Source of the DNA: Henricia sp. BOLD:AAB3569
Taxonomy: Eukaryota > Echinodermata > Asteroidea > Spinulosida > Echinasteridae
DNA length: 64,000 nucleotides
Direction: 5' to 3'
Assembly: GCA_037783545.1 (NCBI GenBank)
Contig: JBBELK010000620.1
Coordinates: 1,674,001-1,738,000 of the forward strand
Under the pieces are notes generated by a model, which saw only the letters and a list, made by a program, of their open reading frames with translations, searched no databases and was not told the DNA's origin. Shown piece after piece: positions 43,157-64,000 of this stretch (position 1 is its first letter; each line of letters starts with the position of its first letter). A program made the translations under genes and the position numbers.

Positions 43157-44052
43157 ACAGTGTTTAGAAAGCAATAGTTTAGTCAGCTTTACGTCTTGGA
43201 TGCTTGCAGTTTAAATGCACTTGTCATAGATTTTACAGATATGTATCTTTCAAAATGGATTTGAAATTTTATTTGTGTTTGTTTGTTGATAAAAAAAGCA
43301 TGGATTATTTAATTTGAATGCAAATTAGTCTGGGGATTTCAAATCACACAATCGTACAGATTGAGGTGTCATGGAATACAAGGTGCACCAAAAGCAGAGA
43401 GTGTCGTTTTAAAAAGGGAGGGTGTTTTTATTCCATGATTTTCCACAGTTTTTAGACCAATAAGAGTTTTTTTCATACAAGTTATGAAATCTCGCCATGA
43501 AATTCTAACGGCAGATTTTTATTTTCTAAAATTCTTTTTAAATAGATGAGTATTTTTATGTGAATTGTGCAGAGTCTGTTAACAAAAATCATGAATGGTT
43601 TTATTGGATTTTAGTGCAGTTAGGGCAATGTGTTTCCTTATTGTTTTAGAGTAGAAAATATACATATATAATCACTGACGACGATCAACTCGTTAATGTC
43701 CATAAAATGGAGTTGTAATTATAGAAAAGTCCCACAGTGTGTATTAAAATTATTTAAATAGATTTTTACCTACTATAATACAGTTTATTTAGAAACGTGC
43801 AAAAATATGTTTTGCAAATAGATATGATTTCAAAAATTCAAAAAAGTTTGAATGCCGAGTCGTATTTTAATGAAACTTTCGTGAAGAAGGGAAGACTTGT
43901 TTCTGTAAATAGTTCAAACTTGTGATTTCACTTTTTAAAACGGGGACTACTTGGCCGAGAACAGTATAAACTGATTTAGCATTAACCGATTGACCTTGCT
44001 ATAGATCTGTATAACTTCTGCTATAAATAAGATTCTTGACTTTGTTGATACC
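43157..44052. other. AT-rich intergenic sequence
   Basis: No gene or clear repeat. May hold the distal macroH2A 3' UTR. Confidence 0.3.
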
Positions 44053-44473
44053 AAGGCCCTTTTCCAAATCTCGACTCCGTCTTCAGGCTCCAGCTTCATG
44101 CGGCTCCGGCTCCAACCGCCTCCGGCTTCACTTCAGCAAAGCCAAACCAAAAACCGTTTGGAACACTAGTCAGGCCTAGTAGGCCTACCACTCTTTTTCA
44201 CCTGCTTTTTTGAAGCGCTAGCAGACGAGTTTTGTCGGCGGCAAAGTTTAGCAAACCTGCAAAAGTTCACAAAGTTTTTGTTGCTGTCACGTGATTTTCC
44301 AGTTCATGACGTCACGAAGCCGGCCGAAGTCACCTCTTTAGTTGACTTCGTTTTGGAGCCTCATTTGGGCCAAAACGAAGCCTCAAATTGAAGCCTGAAG
44401 CCGAGCCAAAGTTTGGTATGCGGCTTCAAGATGGCGGAACGGAGACGAAGCCGAGATTTGGAAAAAGGCCCAA
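44053..44473. mobile_element. foldback MITE (GGGCCTTTTTCCAAATCTCG)
   Basis: Left AAGGCCCTTTTCCAAATCTC and right CCGAGATTTGGAAAAAGGCC. Inner runs of GGCTCC/GAAGCC repeats; GAAGTC and GACTTC form a central hairpin. Confidence 0.65.
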
Positions 44474-44715
44474 GAATTCAGTGTCGAACCTCAATAATAA
44501 AGGCATTGTTATTCAACAAAATGATGGGTCCCAACCTTTTTTTGTTTTCGTTCCTGATAATACAAGGTTCCTGTTATAACAAGATAATCTGGACATCATA
44601 TTAAAGGTCAACTGTATTCCCATTGCACTTTTCACTTTATTAAGTATCCACTTGACCAGACTAAATTTTTCTTCCTATGTGGTGTACGTGGCTGGTGTGA
44701 AGTACAGAATCAATA

Positions 44716-44866
44716 GACTGAATTGAATATCCGCCATTTTGTGGGGCAGTTTCTTCATTCCTTGAGGACATGCATGGTTACACGTGCTTCCCTTGTTGAA
44801 CGGTTTAAGTAACGAAAGGTGCCCCATGAAATGGCGGCTATTCGATACAGTCTATACCGTGTTCAC
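44716..44866. mobile_element. MITE family B, copy 4
   Basis: ATAGACTGAATTGAATATCC / GGCGGCTATTCGATACAGTC, with GTGGGGCAGTTTCTTC and GGTGCCCCATGAAATGGCGG. Confidence 0.7.
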
Positions 44867-46009
44867 TGTTGGAGAGAATGGCATAAGGCAACCAGACTGT
44901 TGGTTGTTGGGCAATGGTGGCACCATGTAACGGCGTAGTATGAGTTTATTGACTGCACCTCCATTTGAAAGTGAAAAACATTTTGTCATGCACATGCGCT
45001 TGAATTAAGATGATAAAGTGAAACTTGTAAATAGTGGCCAGAATAAACAGGAGGCCCCTATATGGAATACGAGGTTCGGGAACCAGTCTACGCGTTTACC
45101 AAATCAGACTAGCTACCAGTCCGTCTTTTATACTGTAAAATAGTTTTGAGCATCGAGCTACCCAGGCTCAGGCACAAAACGTATACAAACTACGCACAGT
45201 GCTGAACCAACGAACGCGGGTGAGATGAAATTTGTCAAAGTTTTGCTCTCGTAATATGTGACCGTACGCGAGTGTCATTGTTATGGTTATGTTGAATTCT
45301 GAAGGAATATTTTTCAAATAATATTTAGTGTTCTGATCTGTTTTAGCTGGCGTTTTTGTGATTGAAACTGAATGAACCCGGAAGTGGCTGGCAGTCATGC
45401 ATGCAGAATGACCGCTTGAACGGGCCGCACGGCTGTTGATGATGGAAACATAAATACCACACAATACAAGCGTTTGGTCCCAGAACTTGCTTGGTAAGTG
45501 GAGCATTGGAGGAAAAAGGACCATATTCTAAAACTTAGTAGATTTGAGAAAAAGTGGTGTGTAAGGAATTTGGAGTAAAATAAGGCACTAAAAATCACAG
45601 AATTTTTTTAAGTTTGAGCGGAAAGTGTTTATTCTGTGCTTTTCAGTGCATCTTTTCACTCCAAATTCCTTCCGCACCACTTTTTCCTGAAGGTGAAGTG
45701 TGAAGTGTGTCACATTTACATGCGAAAAAGCCCAGTGTGAATTCACGGAAAGATTATCATGCACGGACACCCATATGCGCTAAACCTATGCTATAGGACA
45801 ACTCTCAAAATTTATAAGTTTTTCCATAGTAATTTCATATGGCACTTTCCCCTCCTAATTTTGCATTTTTATCTTCAATCTAACATTTTTACACGGTTTA
45901 TATGTCATAACAAGGAAAATCTTGGGTATCCGTAATGAACTCGAATTCACCCTTGGGCTGGTTTCAGATGTTGTGTTTGCGTATCAAACTCAAATAATTT
46001 CAGGTTTTT
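44867..46009. other. intergenic region with a weak foldback
   Basis: 45550-45765 contains an inverted pair (AGTGGTGTGTAAGGAATTTG / CAAATTCCTTCCGCACCACT) and ends CAGTGTGAATTCACG. It belongs to the same loose family as 51603-51736 and 58364-58606. No gene seen. Confidence 0.45.
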
Positions 46010-46350
46010 TGTATTAGACACGGCACAAGCACAAATACGTGAGGTCACTGACTCGCAATCACAGGTGAAAACTTGGGGTTGCAGGTTTGAAACCTGCCCC
46101 GGCTGAGGTACCTGTGCCTTTGAGCAAGGCACTTAATCACACTTGTTCCATCCTTCGGAAGGGATGTAAAGCTTGTGGTCCAGTGTGTTGGATATCGGTA
46201 ATGGACTTTAAAGATCCCGGAGCATTTGTGAAGAGCAAGGGGATTCCCCGGTGTCTCTGGCCATTTCTAATTCATCGTGGGTTTCCTCATGCTTGCGAGC
46301 GACAGTGCAATGGGTGCTTTTGAGGAATCCTTGGTTTCCGTATCAATAAT
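46010..46350 (+). mobile_element. SINE with tRNA-like head
   Basis: GAGGTCACTGACTCGCAATC, then GCAGGTTTGAAACCTGCC (B box in a hairpin), then CCTTTGAGCAAGGCACTTAA, a motif shared by many animal SINEs and by the copy at 38555-38770. Confidence 0.6.
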
Positions 46351-47477
46351 AACTTCTAAAACCAATTTAGTTAGCCCACTTTCTGGCTCAACAGAAGTAT
46401 TTTGCAGGCTTGGCAGAAGCTTTACTGGGTCTGCCGTGCTTCTGTCAAGCTGATATAATTAAGCACGCTTAATTCAATTTGGTTTGACACTGCATATAAG
46501 CATGATGTCTGAAACAGGCCTTCATGACCAAAATTACTCTTCTTATAAAGTGATTTGAAGATAGGCAGAATTGTATAGGAAAATGGTAGTTTTTGGGGAA
46601 GGCAAGGTGTTCAAGCAATGATTATAATGTACCTAATCCTTCAGTGGTTTTCAAATAGTAAATCATTGTTCATAAAATTAAAAGCGTGACTAATCCAGTA
46701 AAATGGACAAAATAAGTAATGAAGCAAATGAATCATGCTATTGATCACAATGTTATCACTGATTCTATTCGAATTTGTTTGCCACATCGTGGTAAATATG
46801 CAATACATGTACGTATTGGAGGGGATGTTTACTTTATCACAGAACACTCCTTGATGTACAAAGTTCAGTGGAAATGGCTTATAAAAATTGTTTCTTTCAC
46901 ATCTATAGACTAATCCGACAAAAGAAAACTGCGGTGTATCTCCAAGGTATTTACATGACGTCACAATAGAAATACACCACAGTAACAATGGAATAATCAG
47001 AAGAGGGCGGGCTCACTAAATGTTGCTCGAAGTTACACTATAGGAGGCCTAATTTTATTTAGTATTGTTTTGGGGGGCGGGGGGGTGGGGGAGGGGGAGG
47101 GGGGGCGGGTGTGCAAGTACTTGTCAATTTCTGAACAGCCGACCTCGATAATATGAGCACTGTTGAGACAACATTCTGCTTTAAGTTTAAATAACAAGGA
47201 AAAATTTAAAGGGCTATCATTTGTTTTTCATTGTTTTAATTTCTGATAATAGTAAGGTTTCTGTTATAACAAGGTAATCTTTCACAAATTTATGCGAAAT
47301 GGAAGGATTGATAAATACAAATTCCATAAAATGAATATTTAATAGTGCATGTAAAAATAAATGACAGGAAGTAAAAACTAGTACAATCGCAATACATGTA
47401 TGTTTAATAAATACTTTCCAAGGAACATAATTAGGCATGGAAAGAGAAACAAAACAAAGGAACGCCTGGCATCAGTA
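46351..47477. other. non-coding region
   Basis: Contains a G-rich tract (about 47072-47110) and a fragment of the CCTCGATAATA..GAGCAC repeat (47145). A small inverted pair, GCGGTGTATCTCC / AATACACCACAGT, lies at 46930-46985. No gene seen. Confidence 0.35.
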
Positions 47478-47880
47478 CTACTACTACTACTACTGTTACG
47501 CACGACGTGCACATGCACTTGGCGCCCTAGTTTTTCACACAATCTTTCTCCACTCAACTCTGTCGTATGTTAGTTCGCTGGCTCCCTCTATTGCTAGGTT
47601 CAGTGACTCAAGGTAATTTTCCAGTACTTTTTCACGTTTCTCCGAGCTTCGCGAAGAGCGATTTTTGTGGGTGTTTCATCATGTAGCCTTATTGCATGCC
47701 CAAACCATTTGAGTCTTCTGGTTCTGATATTTGTACTCCACTTTTCTTGTTTTGTTTTCTCGTACAGGTCATTGCATGAGATTTTCTTGGGCCATTTGAT
47801 GTTGATTGCTTTTCTCAGTAGTCTCCTTTGATATGAGTCAATCTTTTTTCCAGTGGATTTTTTTCCTGTGGATTTTGTTA
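47478..47880 (-). mobile_element. 3' end of a non-LTR retrotransposon (LINE)
   Basis: The minus strand encodes SYQRRLLRKAINIKWPKKIS, LYEKTKQEKWSTNIRTRRLK and WFGHAIRLHDETPTKIALRE, the conserved C-terminal segment after the reverse transcriptase. With a frame change it continues to LAIEGASELTYDRVEWRKIV and a stop. It ends in a (TAG)n tail seen as TACTACTAC at 47481-47494. 5' truncated. Confidence 0.8.
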
Positions 47881-48164
47881 CATCACACACACAATGAAGC
47901 CAGTGCAGTGTACACTGAAAAATTAATCTGTTCTTTACAACTCTTACCTGAGGGGTTTGGGCAGGAAGTGGTTTTCTCAACAGAAAAAGTATGATACTAG
48001 AAACTAGCAACATTGAAAGTTCTATAGAAACAAATGTACCAGTAGTCATTATCAGTTTATTGTGCCTTTTGCTAACAATAGAGAGAATTGTAATTTTTTA
48101 AGGGGCCACTGTCTGAAATAATAACTAATTATAGGATGAGAGAAAAGTTGTTAATTTAGTCCTT

Positions 48165-48235
48165 ATCAGGAGTCGAACTTGAGACATCTGACATACTGGG
48201 CAGATGTTCTGCCACCTGACTATCTTATAATAGAC
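48165..48235 (-). repeat. diverged tRNA-related SINE fragment
   Basis: Reverse of AGGAGTCGAACTTGAGACAT with GGGCAGATGTTCTGCCACCT, as in the other family members. Confidence 0.5.
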
Positions 48236-48402
48236 TACATGTACTAAAGTGTGACGTCAGTTACCATGGTAATTGGGTATAAACAATCGCTGGTAATCTG
48301 CAATGTCCATTGCTAAAGCACAGGGAAACAGGTCACTGGTTTTAGTGTAGACCCAGTAACCTTGGCAACACACAAAGGATGACGTTTTCACTTTAGGGGT
48401 CT
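48232..48402. mobile_element. foldback MITE upstream of SH2D4
   Basis: TAGACTAC..ACTAAAGTGTGACGTCAGTT at the left; GATGACGTTTTCACTTTAGG, GGTCTA at the right. Confidence 0.6.
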
Positions 48403-48855
48403 ATTCAGCTTATGGAACACCTGCTCAGTGTGCCAGAGGTCTCGGGTTCATATCTTGATCATGACGGGAAGTGAGGACCGCATAATTTTTTGTCTTGTCC
48501 CTAATTTGGCAATTTCAATTCTGTGGTGATTATAGGCACAATACCAAACGTGTTGGTGGTGTTCTTTTGAAAGAAAAAAGAAAGACAAAAAACAAAACAA
48601 TTCAACATCTAAAAGGAAATAAATGAGACAGTTTATACTCATTTTGTTACACGTTACACATGTTCTCCAGTTGTGTAAACTCTCGGGCATATATTATTTT
48701 AACTGGTCAGCTGATTTCCTCTGTTTTGTTTCCTCATTTGTGCCTTGGTAGTTTTGAGGGAAAAAAATGTACTTCATTTTCTGGAATGACACAAGTGTGT
48801 TGTCTACTGTTTCTGTCCAGATGGAAATGTTTGCATCTTTCTCTTCTTGAGCTAA

Positions 48856-59355
<10,500 letters not shown>

Positions 59356-60315
59356 GGTTGGGTACCAGATGCACATTGGTGGAACAACAGGTGTAAGAAC
59401 TTGCTTGAAGATGTTGTTTGCAGTTTGTTTTCAGACTGCTTTTTGTCACTTGCAATGTCAAAGAAAGCCTGGGTGTCACCGTCTAGGCATGCGCACGCGC
59501 GCGCTGCGATACGTTCAAATATTGAGCAGGTGCTCAATTTGTAACAGCAAAAGTGGTTTTTTAAAACTTTATTTATGGATATAGCCTTAAGAAAAACATT
59601 TTATTTTTCAACACAATTAAGGTAAGTGCAACCAATATGCTTTTCTCATTTGGGTCATGATTGCTCAATGACAATCAAAATGGCGGAAATCAGTTTATAG
59701 TCAGGCCTATTGCTAAGATGGGGTCGAGGGGGGAGGGGACAACAAAAAAGTCCTCTCTGGAGTTGATTAGAATTGCGATTCCATCTTTTGGTAGAATTAC
59801 TACCCGCTATCTTGGCAATTCCACCTTCCAGTAGGTACTAGCAATAGGGCGTTTGCACGGGCGGCCATGACACTGTCGACATGTCATGCATGAGTAGGCA
59901 CTTTGTGGATCATTTAAATGTGAAAACCTACCCCATGTCATGGATGTTGGTGCAAAGGGTCTATGTTGAATATTATTGGATGTAAACATTTCAAATTTCC
60001 AGGGAATTTGGTAGTGTTTTGCATCGGGTTTTTCAAAGTTTGGTAGTGAGTGACCACAGTACTCCGTCTGTGTGCTTCCTGAAATGCCACTGTAAAACCC
60101 TCCACAAAGTTGGATACGCAGAGTTGCCAACCCTCCTGGTTTTTACAACATATTTTCTGGAAAATGACTGATCTTGTGAATCCAAAAACAGATAAAAAAA
60201 CCTCAACAACCTCAGAGATTTTCAGATGTGTCTCACTGAAATCGGGAGATCAACCTATTGTCCGAGTGTCTTCTCCAAAACCAGGGAAACTTGGCAGCTC
60301 CGAGCATGTCATGTC
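59356..60315. other. SH2D4 3' flank
   Basis: No clear AATAAA within the first few hundred bases. 59815-60120 has inverted short matches (ACTACCCGCTATCTTGGC, GCAATTCCACCTTCC) but no defined element. Confidence 0.3.
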
Positions 60316-60578
60316 CAGGGGCGGATCCAGGGGGGTGGCGTGGGGGGCGCACGCTCCCCCCTTTTTAAATTTTAAATAATTTAAAAAATTCACTTTTTGT
60401 GCACACTTTTCCTGCTTAAAGTGGTTAAATATTGCCCCAGATCGCACCACAGAGCATCTAGAATCCATCTAGAAGCCGTTAGGGCTACGCGCTATGCACT
60501 CGCTATTTCATTGTCATCAGCATTTCATGCTTAAAAATTTCACGCTCCCCCCATTTCAAAATCCTGGATCCGCCCCTG
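60316..60578. mobile_element. hAT-like MITE (CAGGGGCGGATCC)
   Basis: Ends CAGGGGCGGATCCAGG / CCTGGATCCGCCCCTG, a terminus widespread among animal hAT-type MITEs. ATGTC repeats on both sides. A/T-rich centre. Confidence 0.75.
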
Positions 60579-61072
60579 ATGTCCTGTAGTATTTTGTCCC
60601 CTATGCAAATCTTACATTGATTACCTCTTGGTCATGGTTGTTCCCAAAAGTTTATTGAATTAATATTTGTTTTTGTACATTATCAACCTGTAAATGTGTG
60701 CTGGAACAGCAGATCATTCTGCTCCTTATTTCATATCAATTTAGAATGCTTTTTTCATTTCACAGGAAACCAGTTCAGTGCGGAATATTTTATAAATCCC
60801 AATATATTTTCTTTGGTATTTGGCATAACTGCGTTTAGAGTTCTAATTTTTTTGTAATCTATCGGTACTAAAATAACAGTAACAAATAATATATTATATT
60901 TGCATCATCGTATCTATTCCAGGTTCATTCATGGTACTAGTATATAGTCTGCCTTATGTAAACACAATCAAGTGCTTGGAATATTGTTGAACAATATCAA
61001 AGAAGTGACCTTTTATTTACTGTATTTAAATATTTTGTAGAAAGAACATTATGGTTCACAAATGCATGTACG
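60579..61072. other. AT-rich intergenic sequence
   Basis: Nothing recognisable. Confidence 0.3.
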
Positions 61073-61498
61073 TGAGTCTTTCCACGGTAAAGGGGGCATT
61101 TTGGCAACACAGACCATATTTTTCGAGGAAATACCTTTGTCTGGTCTCAAAATAAAAGAAATAGGTTTCAGTACTTCTGAAGAGATAACTTAGGCCCAAA
61201 AAGGGTTACAAATAGTGTGACAACATGCCTTTCTACAAATTTCCAATATACGCTCGAAACCGGGACGGACACTTGTGTTACATTTTAGGCCGTTCTAGTT
61301 ACGAGCATATAATTGAAAATTTGTACACAGGGTTTTTAGAAAGGCATGTTGTCACACTATTTGTAATCCTTTTTGGGCCTAAGTTATCTCTTCAGAACAA
61401 CTTAAACTTATTTCTTTTATTTTGAGACCAGACAAAGGTATTTCCTCGAAAATATGGTCCGTGTTGCCAAAATGCCCCCTTTACTGTGGAAAGACCCA
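61073..61498. mobile_element. MITE family D, copy 3
   Basis: GAGTCTTTCCACGGTAAAGG to CCCTTTACTGTGGAAAGACC. The left arm lacks the 15 bp AAAAACCCTGTGTAC present in copies 1 and 2. Confidence 0.85.
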
Positions 61499-61569
61499 CC
61501 TGTATATATCCAAACATACTAATCCTATGCAGCCTTAGCGTGAAATACAGTACGTATCAATAGCTTTAT

Positions 61570-61966
61570 ATATGTCTGTTTTCAATACTGGAGAGACTTT
61601 TTCACCAGGATCATAACTCTGTGCAAAGCTAGTTATCTTCTCTCAAAACAAAAGAAATGTCTTAAGACAGATCTAAGAAGATAACTTTAGCAACAAATAG
61701 TGCGACAAAATACCTTTCTGAAAACCCTTCCTATTAACGTATGTAACATAGAACACATACTTTGTGACATTTGTTTGTGTCCTTGTTACATAGGGTATAT
61801 TGGAAATTTGCACACAGGGGTTTCAGGAAGGTATGTTATGGCACTATTCGTTGCAGTTCTTTTGCTGAAGTTATCTACTTAGATCTATCTTAAGATATTT
61901 CTTTTGTTTTGAGAGAAGATGTATGACATTGTAGGAAAAGGTCTGTAGGAAAACAGACACATATGT
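61570..61966. mobile_element. diverged relative of MITE family D
   Basis: ATATGTCTGTTTTC / GAAAACAGACACATAT ends. The inner arms keep the family D layout (GATAACTTTAGCAACAAATA, ATACCTTTCTGAAAACCC) but most positions differ. Confidence 0.65.
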
Positions 61967-62164
61967 TAGGTTTCCTAAATATTCAGAAAGTCTGTACGGT
62001 GAGTGAATGATAGCGTTTTTATAAATGCCAAAAGAACAGTACTTTGATAGTACTATTATTATTGGAGTATATAATACAAATAAGATGATCAAGATGTAGT
62101 CCTACTTACACTTCAAATTTAAAAAGTGTAGAAATGAACTAATTTTATATCCTGTAGAATGTAG

Positions 62165-62887
62165 ATTCAAGCCTATAGACCTTTATCACGGTGCGGCTAT
62201 CTTCCATTTCCCCCTATTAAAATGAATGTAACCAAAGCGAGGTTTGCAGAAAAAATAAACTCCTCAAAAAAAGTTTGGAAAGTCAAGTTTGACTGACGAT
62301 TTCTCTCTTGTTACTAAATCATTTCCCTTGAATTTGGTATCATTGGAAAGCCCTGTTATTCCTCTTTACAGTGATGTGTCATTTGTTATGATTAATCAAT
62401 TGGGGGGTGTGCAGTATAGCGGAATACAGGGGTGGGTGGAAAGTGAAATGTCACAAAATTCACTGCTATTGTCATGCATTCCCCCCTTTTGCTTGGAGGA
62501 TGGGAATGTGTCAATGCACTTTTTGACAATAGCAATGCATTTTGTGACATTTCACTTTACACCCGCCCCCGTATTCAGCTGTGCTGCACATCCCCCATTG
62601 CTTAATCATAACAAATGACACATCATCGTAAAGAGGAATAACGGGGCTTTCCAATGATATAAAATTCAAGGAAAATTATTTTGCAACTAGAGAGAAATCG
62701 TCAGTCAAATCTGACTTTCCGAACTTTTTTTGAGGAGTTTAGTTTGGTCCAGTGTTAAAAATGTTCATTGTGTGCATCACAATGACATGTGCACAGACGG
62801 TGATTCTCTCAAAACAACGGGAGATTACACGCGTTGTGCATGGGGAACAAGACAAATAATGGATGCACCGTGATAATTAAAGGTCTA
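62165..62887. mobile_element. MITE family A interrupted by MITE family F
   Basis: TAGACCTTTATCACGGTGCG at the left; ATGGATGCACCGTGATAATT, AAAGGTCTAT at the right. A family F copy sits at 62258-62739. Confidence 0.85.
62258..62739. mobile_element. MITE family F, 482-bp intact copy
   Basis: AACTCCTCAAAAAAAGTTTG / CGAACTTTTTTTGAGGAGTT flanked by TA (62256-62257, 62740-62741). Arms pair over about 200 bp. It shows the family without the SINE seen at 38.6 kb. Confidence 0.9.
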
Positions 62888-63403
62888 TTAGCTTGTGTGA
62901 AAATCCTTGTATTTCAAGAGTGTGTAGCAGCACATATACTAACAGTGTTTACCATTTTTTTTATGTAAGCATTGTCTGTACATTTTTCCTAAAGGAATCG
63001 GGTTGCTGAGATATGCTTATGGAGGATGTGAAACTGACATGATTGAGGCACAAAATGGTTGTCTTTTTTTTTTTTTTATTTATACCACCGATAAATTCTA
63101 TAGACACTATAATACAATTTGCAATACTTAAAATAAAAGGAAATGTCCAAGTTATAAGATAACGACCGTCGATAAAAAAAAAAGGGCATTAGCAATAGAT
63201 CATTGAAATTAGAGCACCAGGGTTTTATTTACCCTGGGTCATAATTCCTAAAAATAATCACTTAGTTATACTTACTAATTGGAGCAAGCCGGGCAGGGGT
63301 GGTTATCTCATTGAAGGGTTTATCCCGCTGTAGGGCTTGCTAAGCTCACGTGATCCCAATCAGTGAGGAACAACCGCGCTACCGTGATTCGAGACCACCA
63401 GTT
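62888..63403. other. intergenic sequence
   Basis: Contains a T tract (63066-63078) and CCCTGGGTCATAATTCCTAA at 63230, repeated at about 63555 on the other side of the tRNA-like sequence. Confidence 0.4.
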
Positions 63404-63480
63404 GGCTTCATAGCTCAATAGGTAGGGCGTCTGCACGTTAAGCAGAAAGTCCGTCCGCGATTCGAATCTCGGTGGAGCCA
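63404..63480 (+). tRNA. tRNA-like sequence, anticodon GTT (possible tRNA-Asn or pseudogene)
   Basis: Acceptor GGCTTCA pairs fully with TGGAGCC. D arm TAGCTCAATAGGTAGGGC fits box A. The anticodon stem TCTGC/GCAGA is perfect with loop ACGTTAA. The T arm CCGCGATTCGAATCTCGG fits box B but has a mismatched stem. The base before the anticodon is C instead of the invariant U, and the variable region is long. It may be a decayed gene or a SINE head. Confidence 0.45.
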
Positions 63481-63869
63481 AGTTGCTTTTCACTGCATCC
63501 AGATTTCCCAAGCTCGTGGACATTTGTATCGAATTTATTCACCCTGGCGGTTCCTGGGTCATAATCCCTAAAAATAATCACTTATTTACACCAGGGTGTT
63601 ATCGTTTGACTCGCGATGAAAAATTAAGCCGGCGCTAAGCAAAAACAGTTGCCCTAAAGTACCGCAATAAACTTTGTCAATGCCCACAGACATCTACTGA
63701 TTAAGCAAAACGTATTTACAGCCCTGTTCCCTTTTATTTTGTGTAATAAATCTGTGGTTTTTCTTCGTACTCACGTCGCGATTCCAAACTGTCCACCATG
63801 TTTTACTGCTCACGGTTACTAGGTGACGTCATTACACCGAGTTTACACCACAGACCCGCTCGCGAGCAG

Positions 63870-63955
63870 TGGCTGCTACCGGGGCAGACTCGTGTAACAC
63901 GTGATGGCTAAAAGAACGCTCCGGTGTAAGCATCTCGAACGCCCCTAGTTGTGTG
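63870..63955 (+). repeat. dispersed repeat, second copy
   Basis: GGGGCAGACTCGTGTAACAC and GATGGCTAAAAGAACGCTCC match 10215-10303. Confidence 0.5.
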
Positions 63956-64000
63956 TGTCAGGAAACCTGGCCATATGAAGACAGCACTGTCTTTCTCTGT

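Noticed and set aside
46641..46988. 115-aa ORF on -
   Set aside because: Low-complexity hydrophobic frame in AT-rich DNA, with no homologous motif or splice support.

Overview
This window is eukaryotic nuclear DNA from an animal. Genes are split by introns with GT..AG borders, coding exons are small islands, and most of the rest is transposon debris, minisatellite and satellite. The protein-coding genes (CSGALNACT, BOLA1, macroH2A, SH2D4) are animal families. The frequent ACATGT/TACATGTA runs and the many short foldback elements suggest a marine invertebrate, plausibly a non-vertebrate deuterostome. The species cannot be fixed from sequence alone.

Genes, left to right. (1) A chondroitin sulfate N-acetylgalactosaminyltransferase on + (4018-7586), with two coding exons and a catalytic part in one 1.5-kb exon. 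(2) An unidentified spliced transcript around 24.0-25.7 kb (+), weakly supported. (3) BOLA1, a mitochondrial BolA-family protein, on - (29184 down to 27715), three coding exons, 115 aa. (4) The histone variant macroH2A on + (32775-42054), eight coding exons that join in frame to 370 aa. Its macro domain has the loop sequence of the ADP-ribose-binding (1.1-type) form. (5) An SH2D4A/B-like adaptor on + (48874-59355), eight coding exons that join in frame to 549 aa: conserved N-terminus, long charged coiled coil, then an SH2 domain. I found these exons by joining frames across splice sites; all phases are consistent.

Regions. 0.3-9 kb and 27-63 kb hold many foldback MITEs with TA, TTAA or 8-bp target duplications. 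Several families occur in multiple copies, and some nested insertions have their empty sites elsewhere in the window. 13.8-24 kb is almost all tandem repeat: a 140-155-bp satellite in two arrays either side of a GTAAG/GTAAC minisatellite, a 241/483-bp repeat, and a 1.37-kb tandem duplication. The macroH2A introns carry a 5'-truncated Penelope-like retroelement with GIY-YIG endonuclease remnants, and a second 3' fragment of it lies at 25 kb. Both fragments share a hammerhead-like motif. A LINE 3' end, tRNA-related SINEs and a tRNA-like sequence complete the set.

The genes do not form a pathway; they are unrelated neighbours, as is normal in an animal genome. The unusual content is the dense record of transposition, including elements that end within a few bases of functional splice sites in BOLA1 and SH2D4.
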